From positions 1 through 34,962 of the forward strand of contig JBOGDE010000010.1 in NCBI GenBank assembly GCA_050701695.1: a stretch of 34,962 nt of DNA. Reading direction: 5' to 3'. A program made the translations under genes and the position numbers. The notes below the pieces were generated by a model. That model was given only the letters and a program-made list of their open reading frames with translations. It ran no database searches and was not told the DNA's origin. This stretch comes from WHSM01 sp050701695. Lineage in GTDB: Bacteria; Actinomycetota; Actinomycetes; Mycobacteriales; Micromonosporaceae. This document shows, one piece after another, positions 23,875-32,100 of this stretch; the first letter of the stretch is position 1; each line of letters opens with the position of its first letter.

Positions 23875-23880
23875 AGCGTA
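23875..23880 (-). promoter_or_regulatory. -10 box of the alkB-like gene (leaderless)
   Basis: Minus-strand TACGCT, then 6 nt (CCACGG), then ATG 23868. With a 17-nt spacer the -35 would fall within the LexA box at 23889-23904. Confidence 0.55.
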
Positions 23881-23888
23881 CCAGCAGA

Positions 23889-23904
23889 TCGAACACATGT
23901 TCGA
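23889..23904. promoter_or_regulatory. LexA (SOS) box
   Basis: TCGAAC-ACAT-GTTCGA matches the Gram-positive/actinobacterial LexA consensus (CGAAC-N4-GTTCG) at every conserved position. It extends to 8-bp arms, ATCGAACA/TGTTCGAT. It lies 21 bp upstream of the alkB-like start and covers the expected -35, where LexA would block polymerase. It is about 95 bp from the divergent arginase-family start. Confidence 0.8.
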
Positions 23905-23998
23905 TGGCCGGCCTCTCGCCGCGTGTCCCGCCGACCGGCACGCTCCGTCGTCGGCGGATACTTTGGGGCGGTTGACTACGGAGTAGGGGCGCAGCGGA

Positions 23999-24795
23999 AT
24001 GACGGCAACTCTGTGCGTGCCGCAGTGGCAGGGATCCGGCTCGGACCGAGCCCGGAAGCTCGCCGACGGTGCCGCCGAGCTGGCAGACCTGGTTCCGGCG
24101 GAGCGTCGCGTGACCGCCCCGGTGAGTCAGCTTCAGGGCAGCCCAGACTCCGATGTGCGCCGACTTGGCGTGTTGGTGGACAACCTCGCCGTCGTCCAGG
24201 ACGCCCTCGCGGGGCTTGACGATACGGTGATCACTCTCGGTGGGGATTGCGGTGTGGAGCTGGCACCGATCTCGGCTGCCCGGACCCGGTACGGCGACCA
24301 GCTCACGGTGCTGTGGCTGGACGCGCACCCTGACCTCAACACACCACAGAGTTCTCCCTCCGGCGCCTTCCACGGCATGGTGCTGCGCACCCTGCTGGGC
24401 CAGGGCCGACGGCGCTGACCCCTGCAGAGCCGCTGGCACCCGAGCAGGTGATGCTCGCGGGGATACGCGCCGCCGATCCCGCCGAGCGCGACCACATCGA
24501 CCGGTCGGGCATACGCCACCACGGCGTCGCCGAGTTGGAGGCAGCTTTCCGACGCCTTACCGGGCCGGTCTACGTACACCTCGACCTCGACGTGCTTGAT
24601 CCCGGTCACTTCGGCTCGATCAGCTATCCGGAGCCGGACGGTGCGCTGCCGGAAATCCTCATCCAGTTGCTGGGCAGCCTCGACAACGTCGTCGGAGCCG
24701 GCATCACCGAGTACGCGCCCTCCGGCAAGCCTGGCGACCACGACGTCATCCGCGAGATCGCCGCCGCGCTGCGCCGCTCGGCAAACCGGGTGTAG
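23999..24795 (+). pseudogene. Arginase/agmatinase-family gene with a 1-nt frameshift
   Basis: Two adjacent frames make one ureohydrolase. Frame A (23999-24418) has TLGGDCGVELAPISAA (about 79-94), and LWLDAHPDLNTPQSSPSGAF with the DAHPDLN manganese motif. It then ends in LLGQGRRR-stop. Frame B continues to 24795 with the second metal motif HLDLDVLDPGHFG and GAGITEYAPSG. Reading GGGG instead of GGG at 24403-24405 joins them as LLGQGPTALTPAEPLAPEQ, giving about 265 residues, a normal length. So one G was lost, either truly or as a sequencing error in a homopolymer. The first metal motif is GGDC where classical arginases have GGDH, so substrate and activity are uncertain. It is divergent from the alkB-like gene. 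Confidence 0.82.
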
Positions 24796-24806
24796 CCCCA
24801 GGCCGG

Positions 24807-25583
24807 TTACCGATCCTCGGATCGATCACGGAAGAACGCGGCGGCGGGGCCGACCAGGACGCCGCCGTCGACCCGGAGCACGACGCCGGTGATCCAGGAG
24901 GCGTCGTCGGAGCCGAGGAACGCCACCGCGGCGGCGATGTCGGCCGGCTCGCCGGCGCGTCCCAGCGGGATGGTGGCGGTCAGTGCGGCGAGTGCGTTGG
25001 GCTGGTCGTCCCAGTTGCGGGTGCGCACCGTCCCCGGCGCCACCAGGTTGAACCGCAGTCCGTCGGCGGCGTAGCGGGCGGCGAGATTCTGCGTCAGGCT
25101 GGCCAGCCCCGCCTTCGCGGCCGAGTACGCGGGATCTCCGAACGCCACCAAGCCGTTGACGGAGCCGATCGAGACCACATTCCCGCCGTACGGCGAGGCC
25201 AGCAGGTGCGGCAACGCCGCCTGCACACAGTGCACCGCACCGACCAGCGTCACATCCAGCTGGCGGTGCCACGCCGCCAGGTCGGACTCGGCGAACTCCC
25301 CGGTGCGTACGCTGCCACCGGCGTTGTTCACCAGCAGGTCCAGATGGCCGTACCGGTCGACCGCGGCGGCGATCGCGGCATCGGCGGACGCACGGTCGGT
25401 GACGTTGCAGTGCACCGCCAGGGCATCGCCGGTCAGCTCTGCCGCCAGCCGGTCCCCCGCCTCGGGCTCCAGGTCGGCGATCACCACCGCCGCACCCTCA
25501 CCTGCCAACCGCCGTACGATGCCCGCGCCAATGCCGTGGGCACCACCGGTGACCAGCGCGACCCGATCCTGGTAGCGCCCCAT
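24807..25583 (-). CDS. Short-chain dehydrogenase/reductase
   Basis: 258 residues from ATG 25583 (MGRYQDRVALVTGG). The cofactor site is TGGAHGIG (about 12-19), then ADLEP (35-39) with the acidic residue that favours NAD over NADP, and VNNAGG. The catalytic Ser is in VVSIGSVNG and Tyr/Lys in YSAAKAG. The C-terminus ends TGVVLRVDGGVLVGPAAAFF. A start 14 codons earlier (MTGKRWELL, 25625) is possible; neither has a good Shine-Dalgarno. Substrate is not predictable. Its stop is 11 nt from the convergent arginase-family stop, and its start region faces the XRE regulator. Confidence 0.88.
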   Translation of the reverse strand: MGRYQDRVALVTGGAHGIGAGIVRRLAGEGAAVVIADLEPEAGDRLAAELTGDALAVHCNVTDRASADAAIAAAVDRYGHLDLLVNNAGGSVRTGEFAESDLAAWHRQLDVTLVGAVHCVQAALPHLLASPYGGNVVSIGSVNGLVAFGDPAYSAAKAGLASLTQNLAARYAADGLRFNLVAPGTVRTRNWDDQPNALAALTATIPLGRAGEPADIAAAVAFLGSDDASWITGVVLRVDGGVLVGPAAAFFRDRSEDR

Positions 25584-25673
25584 CGCCGTCACTTCGCTCA
25601 GCAACTCCCATCGTTTCCCGGTCATTCTCGACGAGCTGTGCCCCGAAAGCGAGTGAGCACCCGCGCCAACCGA

Positions 25674-25697
25674 GCGCCCACGCGCTCCGTGGGCTGC
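25674..25697. repeat. Inverted repeat between the SDR and XRE genes
   Basis: GCCCACG-CGCTC-CGTGGGC, a perfect 7-bp stem extended by GC pairing across one bulged T. It lies in the 210-bp divergent gap (25584-25793), in which no gene was found. Confidence 0.4.
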
Positions 25698-25793
25698 GCT
25701 GGGAATGAGGCACCCGTAACGTTGTAGATGAGGCGTGATCGCTGGTGTAGAGGCTGGCGAGCCGCCGCCCCAGTCCTCTACCTGGGAGCATCG

Positions 25794-26987
25794 ATGCAGA
25801 CGACCACCGTCGGCGATCGCATCCGTTCGTGGCGACGTCGCCGAGGGGGTATGAGTCAGAAGACCCTAGCTGAGCTGGCCGGGTTGTCGCAGGCGTACAT
25901 ATCGCAGATCGAGTCTGGGCAGCGTCCGTTGGATCGCAAGAGCACTCAGGCCGCGGTCGCGTCGGCGTTGAACATCTCTGTGTCGCAACTCCTCGGCCGT
26001 GCCACCGAGAAGGCCGATCCGATGCGGGACCGTGCCGTGGCGCATGTCCCGGCGATCCGGTCGGCGCTGGTGGAGCTGTCGGTCGGGGAACGTCGCCCGC
26101 CGACGCGAGACCCGGACGACGTGAGAAACCTCGTCCGCCAGGCGACCGAGCTGCGCAACGGCGCTGACTACGCCTCGCTCGCGCCGCTGCTGAGCCCGCT
26201 GCTACTCGACCTCGGCGGGCACGGTGGCGCGCTGGCGCCGGAGATGGTGGAGACGCTGTTCGCAGCCCGGTACGCGTTGAAGACAATGGGCTACCCGGAC
26301 CTGGCGCGCGAGGCGGCCCAGCTTGGCGTACGGGTCGCGGAGGCGCACGGCGACCCGGCGTGGATCGGTCAGGCGAGGTACAGCCTGGTGCAGGCGTTCC
26401 CGACCCAGAACGCCGACCTGGGTACGCGGGTGATGGGATCGATGGCTGCCGAGCTGGAGGGCAAGAGCGGCGGTGCGTTGGAGATGTACGGCTGCACGCA
26501 CATTCTCGCCGGGTTCACCGCCGCGATCGCGTTGCGGGCTGACGACGCGGTCGCGCACCTCGACGAGGCCGCCGCCGTGGCCGCCTCGCTCGGTGAGCCG
26601 GAGCCGTACGGGCGACTGTCGGCCGGGTTCAACGGTAACTGGTTCGGGCCGGCGCAGATCGAGGTGTGGCGGGTCGCGGTCGCTGCCGAGCTGGGCGACG
26701 CCGGGACGGCTACGAAGGTCGCGAAGCGCATCGACCTCGACGCGTTGCCGGTGCCCAACCGGCACACGTACTACTGGATCGACCTGGCGCGCGCGCTCGC
26801 GGCCGGCGGCAAGGACGTGGACGCGATGCACGCACTAGCGCAGGCCGAACGCGCAGCGCCGCAGCACTTCCGGTTTTCCGTGGTCGCGACGAACCTCGTA
26901 ACCACGCTCATCGCGCGGGCGAAGCGTCGCGCTGTCGGTGACGATCTGGCGGCGCTCGCGCGGAAGCTTGGCATCGACCCCGTATAA
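25794..26987 (+). CDS. XRE-family helix-turn-helix regulator with TPR-like C-terminal domain
   Basis: 397 residues from ATG 25794 with GGGAG 6 nt upstream. The N-terminal HTH_XRE domain (about 5-68) reads IRSWRRRRGGMSQKTLAELA and GLSQAYISQIESGQRPLDRK. The remaining 320 residues are alpha-helical with a TPR-like rhythm (ARYALKTMGYPDLAREAAQL, VAHLDEAAAVAASLGEPE, IDLARALAAGGKDVDAMHAL). This form is common in actinomycetes, where the C-terminal solenoid is thought to bind a peptide or partner protein. Two small genes follow after a promoter-like gap. It marks the left edge of a patch of accessory genes between the SDR and metH. Confidence 0.82.
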   Translation: MQTTTVGDRIRSWRRRRGGMSQKTLAELAGLSQAYISQIESGQRPLDRKSTQAAVASALNISVSQLLGRATEKADPMRDRAVAHVPAIRSALVELSVGERRPPTRDPDDVRNLVRQATELRNGADYASLAPLLSPLLLDLGGHGGALAPEMVETLFAARYALKTMGYPDLAREAAQLGVRVAEAHGDPAWIGQARYSLVQAFPTQNADLGTRVMGSMAAELEGKSGGALEMYGCTHILAGFTAAIALRADDAVAHLDEAAAVAASLGEPEPYGRLSAGFNGNWFGPAQIEVWRVAVAAELGDAGTATKVAKRIDLDALPVPNRHTYYWIDLARALAAGGKDVDAMHALAQAERAAPQHFRFSVVATNLVTTLIARAKRRAVGDDLAALARKLGIDPV

Positions 26988-26997
26988 CAAGCTGTGA

Positions 26998-27025
26998 TTG
27001 TTTCCTTTCTCGCCGTGTCTACGGT
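26998..27025 (+). promoter_or_regulatory. Promoter before the small-gene pair
   Basis: TTGTTT (26998-27003), 16-nt spacer, TACGGT (27020-27025). It lies just after the XRE gene stop and about 100 nt before the first small gene, implying a long 5' leader. Confidence 0.45.
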
Positions 27026-27037
27026 TCGTTCACGGCT

Positions 27038-27086
27038 GGAGGTGCGGGTGCTTCTGTAAGGGGCGAACGGAAGGCCCCGCGCCTCC
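27038..27086 (+). promoter_or_regulatory. Stem in the 5' leader of the small-gene pair
   Basis: GGAGGTGCGGG (27038-27048) pairs with CCCGCGCCTCC (27076-27086): 10 Watson-Crick pairs and one G-U, around a 27-nt loop. It would form within the first 60 nt of the transcript from 27020-27025. Confidence 0.4.
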
Positions 27087-27126
27087 GGCCGATAACCGTC
27101 AGGACCGGACGAGAGGCCAGCAGACG

Positions 27127-27378
27127 ATGCCCGACCCGCGCAGACTCGCGAGAGTGCTCGAAGCGCAACGTATTCGCCGACAGGTGGAGGCCCGGTTAGC
27201 CGAGAGCGCGCGCCTGCGGCTGGTCGCGCGCGGGTTCCTGGACTTCGACGGCGTCGACCCTGAGACCGGGCAGGTCGCCTACCGGATCACAGAGGCGGGT
27301 CGTGTCCTCGTCGAGTCGGTGTTGCCGCACCGCCGCCGGGCCCGTGTGCTGCGACTGCCCGACGATGTGGATCGGTGA
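27127..27378 (+). CDS. Small basic protein with winged-helix-like end
   Basis: 83 residues from ATG 27127. No family is recognised with confidence. The N-terminal half is an Arg-rich helix (RRLARVLEAQRIRRQVEARL). The C-terminal half, DPETGQVAYRITEAGRVLVE, resembles the wing and last helix of winged-helix regulators (Y-x-LTEAGR pattern), so it may bind DNA. GAGAGG lies about 11 nt before the start. The stop overlaps the next gene's GTG (GTGA), so the two are co-translated. It follows the XRE regulator, but with its own promoter-like sequence. Confidence 0.65.
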   Translation: MPDPRRLARVLEAQRIRRQVEARLAESARLRLVARGFLDFDGVDPETGQVAYRITEAGRVLVESVLPHRRRARVLRLPDDVDR

Positions 27379-27650
27379 GCGGGATCGACCGCGCGCCGGT
27401 CGGGGCGCGTGAGTCGTTGCGGGTCGGCGAGGCGATGCCCCGCAAGCCGGCGCCGCGCCACACCCGGGCGACAGACGAGGAGATCCGGCAGGCACTGGAA
27501 GACTTCGCCCTGCATATCCCGTCGCTGGTCACCCGGCAGTGCCTGGCAGCAGACTGCGACGAGGAGTGGCCGTGTCGCCGGTACCGGTGGGCCGTCCCGC
27601 TGCTGGACCGGGCCGGCCAAATCGATGTAAACGGCCAGCTACGCCAATAG
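27375..27650 (+). CDS. Small protein with C-x5-C-x4-WPC motif
   Basis: 91 residues from GTG 27375, overlapping the preceding stop by 4 nt. I do not recognise a named family. The N-terminus is basic and disordered-looking (MPRKPAPRHTRATDEE). A helix (EEIRQALEDFALHIPSLV) is followed by CLAADCDEEWPCRRYRWAV, whose three cysteines could bind zinc or form a disulphide, and by LLDRAGQIDVNGQL. A second, broken copy of the 3' two-thirds lies at 28972-29153, on the far side of the HEPN-like gene, so this gene was duplicated. Expression of the intact copy is likely given its coupling to 27127-27378. Confidence 0.65.
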   Translation: MSGIDRAPVGARESLRVGEAMPRKPAPRHTRATDEEIRQALEDFALHIPSLVTRQCLAADCDEEWPCRRYRWAVPLLDRAGQIDVNGQLRQ

Positions 27651-27713
27651 CTTCCGCCGCGCCGCGATGAGTGGCCCATACGTGCGCCACGAGGCTGGTG
27701 CTGTCCCCCGAGG

Positions 27714-27746
27714 GGTCCGCGGGACCGCCGTGGGTCTCGGGCCCAC
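27714..27746. promoter_or_regulatory. Hairpin-rich leader before the HEPN-like gene
   Basis: GGTCC-GCG-GGACC (27714-27726) and GTGGG-7 nt-CCCAC (27730-27746) lie side by side, just after CCCCGAGGGG (27706-27715). They are 60-90 nt before the start at 27805. They could be an operator, an RNA structure or a recombination site. In the 154-nt gap I see no gene and no clear promoter. Confidence 0.35.
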
Positions 27747-27804
27747 AACGCCCCACACGAGAACCCGCCTGCGTCTGTGCGTGCCAACGGGCATCATCGC
27801 TGAC

Positions 27805-28917
27805 ATGAACCTCCGGCAGGACGCCCGCCACCTGAAGGTGAAGTCGATCTCCTCGATGCGATCGGCCATGACCGCGTCCAACAGCCCCGACGATGACGGC
27901 CGCGTGACACGTGTACTTCTCCACGTGCAGCATGCCTTTGAGATGGTGCTGAAGGCTGCTCTGGTCCAGGACCGGATGCAGGTGTTCGACAAGAAGAACG
28001 GCCGGTCGATCGGTTTCGGGCGCTGTCTCCACGAGGCGCGGCAGTCCGCGAGGATCAAACTGACCGAACCGGAGTCGGGCACCTTACGCGCGATCGATGC
28101 CATGCGTGACGACGAACAGCACTGGTACACGCTCGTCGAGGAGGGGTTGCTGTACCTGCACGCCAGAGCTGCGGTGACGCTGTTCGATGATCTGCTCCAC
28201 CGGGCGTTCGGTGAGCGGCTGGCTGATCACCTGCCTCTGCGGGTGCTGCCCATCGGCACGGAGCCGCCCCAGGACTTCCAGACACTGGTGGACCGCGAGT
28301 ACGACAACATCGCCGAGCTGCTCAAGCCGAAACGACGGGCTGGCGCTGAGGCGGCCGCGAGGGTCCGTGCGCTTCTTGCGATGGAAGCACATGTGGAGGA
28401 CGACGCCACTGTCAGCGACGCGGACGTCCGTCGGGTGGTGAGGGGTATCAGGGAAGGCAAGACCCGCTCACAGGTGTTCCCCAGGCTGGCTGAGATCACC
28501 GCGACAGTGGCCGGCGAAGGACTGTCCGTCGTGGTGCGCTTCGTCAAGAAGGGCGGTCTCCCAGTCCGGCTCGTCAAGGACGGTGATCAGGACGCGATCC
28601 GCGAGGTCGACCTGCAGAAGAAGTACCACCGGAGCGCGACCGACCTCGCAGAGGCGGTCACCCTTACGCTTCCGAAGTCTGCCGCCCTGCGACGTCATCT
28701 CGGCATCGATGCCGATCCGGCGTGCGTGCACACGTTCACCTTCAAGAGCCAGAAGCTGACCTACTACTCCGACAACGCCTTCACCCGGATGCGGGATGCC
28801 CTGAACGACGGCATTGAGATGGATGCGGTCTGGGCTAGCCATGGCACCGGCAAGAAACGGGGGCCACGGCCGCCCTGTACTCAGACGGGGTGCCAGGTCC
28901 GCGCCGCGGCGTCCTAA
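27805..28917 (+). CDS. DUF3644/HEPN-like protein, candidate RNase or defence factor
   Basis: 370 residues from ATG 27805. Residues 12-155 resemble DUF3644: KSISSMRSAMTASNSPDDDG, an HAFEMVLKAAL helix (43-53), the SIGFGRCLHEA segment (68-78), and AMRDDEQHW, in which R101 and H106 give R-x4-H, the catalytic motif of HEPN ribonucleases (an Arg followed by a polar residue, then His). The C-terminal 200 residues (KKYHRSATDLAEAVTLTLPK, FKSQKLTYYSDNAFTRMRDA) look like a substrate- or DNA-binding domain I cannot name. An ATG 46 codons earlier would add a hairpin-rich, unlikely N-terminus. The gene lies between the intact and the broken copy of a small gene, ends in a strong hairpin, and is not clearly coupled to either neighbour. 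Activity is inferred only. Confidence 0.65.
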   Translation: MNLRQDARHLKVKSISSMRSAMTASNSPDDDGRVTRVLLHVQHAFEMVLKAALVQDRMQVFDKKNGRSIGFGRCLHEARQSARIKLTEPESGTLRAIDAMRDDEQHWYTLVEEGLLYLHARAAVTLFDDLLHRAFGERLADHLPLRVLPIGTEPPQDFQTLVDREYDNIAELLKPKRRAGAEAAARVRALLAMEAHVEDDATVSDADVRRVVRGIREGKTRSQVFPRLAEITATVAGEGLSVVVRFVKKGGLPVRLVKDGDQDAIREVDLQKKYHRSATDLAEAVTLTLPKSAALRRHLGIDADPACVHTFTFKSQKLTYYSDNAFTRMRDALNDGIEMDAVWASHGTGKKRGPRPPCTQTGCQVRAAAS

Positions 28918-28919
28918 CC

Positions 28920-28951
28920 CGAACTTACGGCGGCCTTGAGCCGCAAGTTCG
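28920..28951 (+). terminator. Terminator hairpin after the HEPN-like gene
   Basis: CGAACTT and GCGGC, separated by a 3-nt bulge, pair with GCCGC-AAGTTCG around the loop CTTGA: 12 perfect pairs. It starts 3 nt after the stop codon. No T-run follows. Confidence 0.55.
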
Positions 28952-28971
28952 TGGTTGACCTGGTCGCTTGT

Positions 28972-29153
28972 GAGATCCGGCCGGCGCTGGAAGACTTCGC
29001 CTGAATATCCCGTCGCTGTTCACTCCGCAGTGGCTCGCGGACGGATGCGACGAGTAGTGGCAATGTCGCCGGTACCGGTAGGCCGCCAGCCGCCCCGCTG
29101 CTGCAGAGGGCAGGTCGGATCGATGTGAGCGGCCAACTGCGCCAATAGGTTCC
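28972..29153 (+). pseudogene. Decayed second copy of the WPC small gene
   Basis: From GAGATCCGG to AATAGGTTCC this stretch aligns base for base with 27480-27655, the 3' part of the 91-residue WPC gene. Shared strings include CTGGAAGACTTCGCC, ATATCCCGTCGCTG and TGTCGCCGGTACCGGT. A lost C after GAAGACTTCGCC creates a frameshift and immediate TGA. In the corrected frame, stops replace the Glu/Trp region (DE-stop-WQCRRYR-stop). It cannot encode the protein. The remaining 100 nt of the 28918-29198 gap hold the upstream terminator and no other gene. Confidence 0.85.
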
Positions 29154-29198
29154 ACTGGACTGGCCGCGCTGATCATGTAGAAGGTGTGCGGCCCGGGG

Positions 29199-32100
29199 TC
29201 ACTTGGCGTTGAAGTAGTTGGCCTCCGGGTGGTGCACGATGATCGCGTCGGTGGACTGCTCCGGCACCAGCTGGTACTCCTCGGAGAGCTCCACCCCGAT
29301 CCGCTCCGGCTCCAACAGCGCAGCGATCTTGGCGCGGTCCTCCAGATCCGGGCAGGCCGGGTAGCCGAAGGAGTACCGGCAGCCGTGATACCGCACGTCG
29401 AGGATCCCGGCCAGGTCGGGATCCTCACCGGCCAGCGTGCCGCCGGCCGGCAGCACCAGCTCGCCGCGTACCCGCTGATGCCAGTACTCGGCCAGTGCCT
29501 CGGTGAGCTGCACCGACAGCCCGTGCACCTCGAGATAGTCCCGGTACGCGTCTTCGGCGAACAGTTTGTTGGTGTAGTCACTGACCGCCTGTCCGACGGT
29601 GACCAGGTGGAACGCCACCACGTCCAGCTCGCCGGACTCCTTGGTACGGAAGAAGTCCGCGATGCAGAGCCGGCGGTCCCGCCGCTGCCGGGGGAACGTG
29701 AACCGGGCCCGTTCGGCGTGCGCGTTCTCGTCCAGCACCACCAGCGTGTTGCCCTCCGAGTAGCACGGGTAGTAGCCGTACACCACCGCGGCTTCCAGGA
29801 TCTTGTCCGAGACCAGCCGGTCCAGCCAGTACCGCAGCCGCGGCCGGCCCTCGGTCTCCACCAGCTCCTCGTACGAGGGACCCTTGCCGCCGCGGGCGCC
29901 GCGCAGGCCCCACTGGCCGAGGAAGGTCGCGCGTTCGTCCAACATGGACGCGTAGTCGGCGAGCGGGATCCCCTTGACGACCCGGCTGCCGAAGAACGGC
30001 GGCTCCGGCACCGCGACATCGGTGGCGACATCCGACCGTACCGACTCGTCGTCCAGGTCGGGCAGCCCGGACTCGGCCTGCCGCGCCTTGTGGCGTTCCC
30101 GGCGGGCGCGGCGTTCTGCCAGCTTCTGCTCCCGCTCCTGGTCGACCGCGACCGCGCCGCCGCGTTTGACCGCCATCACCCGGTCCATCAGCGACAGGCC
30201 CTCGAACGCGTCGCGGGCGTAGTGCACGTCGCCGCCGTACACACCACGCAGGTCGTCCTCCACGTACGCCCGGGTGAGCGCGGCGCCGCCGAGCAGTACC
30301 GGCCAGCGTTCGGCCACGCCACGGGTGTTCAGCTCTTCGAGGTTCTCCTTCATGATCACGGTGCTCTTGACCAGCAGTCCGGACATCCCGATCACGTCGG
30401 CCCGGTTCTGGTCGGCGGCCTCGACGATGGCGGTGATCGGCTGCTTGATACCGATGTTCACCACCGTGTAGCCGTTGTTGGACAGGATGATGTCGACCAG
30501 GTTCTTGCCGATGTCGTGGACATCGCCCTTCACGGTGGCGAGCACGATCGTGCCCTTGCCGTCGTCGTCGGTCTTCTCCATGTGCGGCTCGAGGTACGCC
30601 ACCGCCGTCTTCATCACCTCGGCGGACTGCAGCACGAACGGCAGCTGCATCTGGCCGGAGCCGAACAGCTCACCGACCACCTTCATCCCGTCGAGCAGCA
30701 GCTCGTTGATGATCTCCAGAGCCGAGCGCCCCGACAGCGCCTGGTCAAGATCGGATTCCAGCCCGTTGCGCTCGCCGTCGATGATCCGCCGCTTCAGCCG
30801 CTCGTCCAGCGGCAGCGCCAGCAGCTCCTCGGCCCGCGTCGCCCGCGCCGACGCCGCATCCACCCCTTCGAAGAGGTCGATGAACTTCTGCAGCGGGTCG
30901 TAGCCGTCGCGGCGCCGGTCGTAGACCATGTCGAGCGCGACCTCGCGCTGCTCGTCGGGGATCTTCGACATCGGCAGGATCTTGCTGGCGTGCACGATCG
31001 CCGAGGTCAGCCCCGCCTGCTGACACTCGTGCAGGAACACCGAGTTGAGCACCTGGCGCGCGGCCGGGTTGAGCCCGAAGGAGATGTTCGAGATGCCGAG
31101 GGTGAAGTTGACGCCCGGATAGCGCCGGGTGATCTCGCGGATCGCCTCTATGGTCTCGATGCCGTCCCGCCGGGTCTCCTCCTGACCGGTCGAGATCGGG
31201 AACGTCAGGCAGTCCACCAGGATGTCCTCGACCGGGACGCCCCGCGTGGTGAGGTCGTCGATCAGCCGGGCGGCGACCCGCACCTTCCATTCGGCGGTAC
31301 GCGCCTGCCCCTCCTCGTCGATGGTCAGCGCCACCACCGCGGCCCCGTGCTCGGTGATCAACGGCAGCATCTTCGCGAACCGGGAATCCGGGCCGTCGCC
31401 GTCCTCGTAGTTCACCGAGTTGACGATGCAGCGGCCGCCCAGCATCTCCAGGCCGGCCCGTACCACCGCCGGCTCGGTGGAGTCGAGCATGATCGGCAAC
31501 GTGCTCGCGGTGGCGAACCGACCCGCCAGCTCGCGCATGTCCTGGGCACCGTCCCGGCCCACGTAGTCCACACACAGGTCGAGCACGTGCGAACCGCTGC
31601 GGGTCTGGTCCCGCGCGATCTCCACGCAGCCCTGCCAGTCGGCGCCGAGCATCGCCTCCCGGAACGCCTTGGAGCCGTTGGCGTTGGTCCGCTCCCCCAC
31701 CATCAGCACGCTGGCGTCCTGCGCGAACGGCACGTGGTGGTACAGCGAGGCCACGCCGGACTCACGTACCGGCCGCCGCGGCGCGGGCTCGGCACCGGCC
31801 AGGCGGGCGACGACGGCGCGGATGTGGTCGGGGGTGGAGCCGCAGCAGCCACCCACCAGCCGGGCGCCGTAATTGGCGACGAAGTCGTGCAGCGCGTCGG
31901 CCAGCTCGTCCGGGGTCAGCGGATACCGGGCGCCGTCCGGGGTCAGCTCGGGTAGCCCGGCGTTCGGCATCACCGAGATCGCGGCCTGGGAGTGCTGGGA
32001 GAGGTACCGCAGGTGCTCGGTCATCTCCGCCGGCCCGGTCGCGCAGTTCAGCCCGATCAGGTCCAGCCCGAGCGGCTCCAGCGCGGTGAGCGCGGCGCCG

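Noticed and set aside
23869..23898. An ATG ten codons upstream as the alkB-like start
   Set aside because: It falls inside the LexA box and upstream of the -10 box.
29154..29198. GGCCGC/GCGGCC repeat as a metH terminator
   Set aside because: Six-base arms with a loop of about 20 nt and no T-run; too weak to call.
29184..31955. A 923-codon open frame on the plus strand
   Set aside because: Antisense of metH with His/Arg/Gln-rich composition and no domain; a typical GC-driven shadow.
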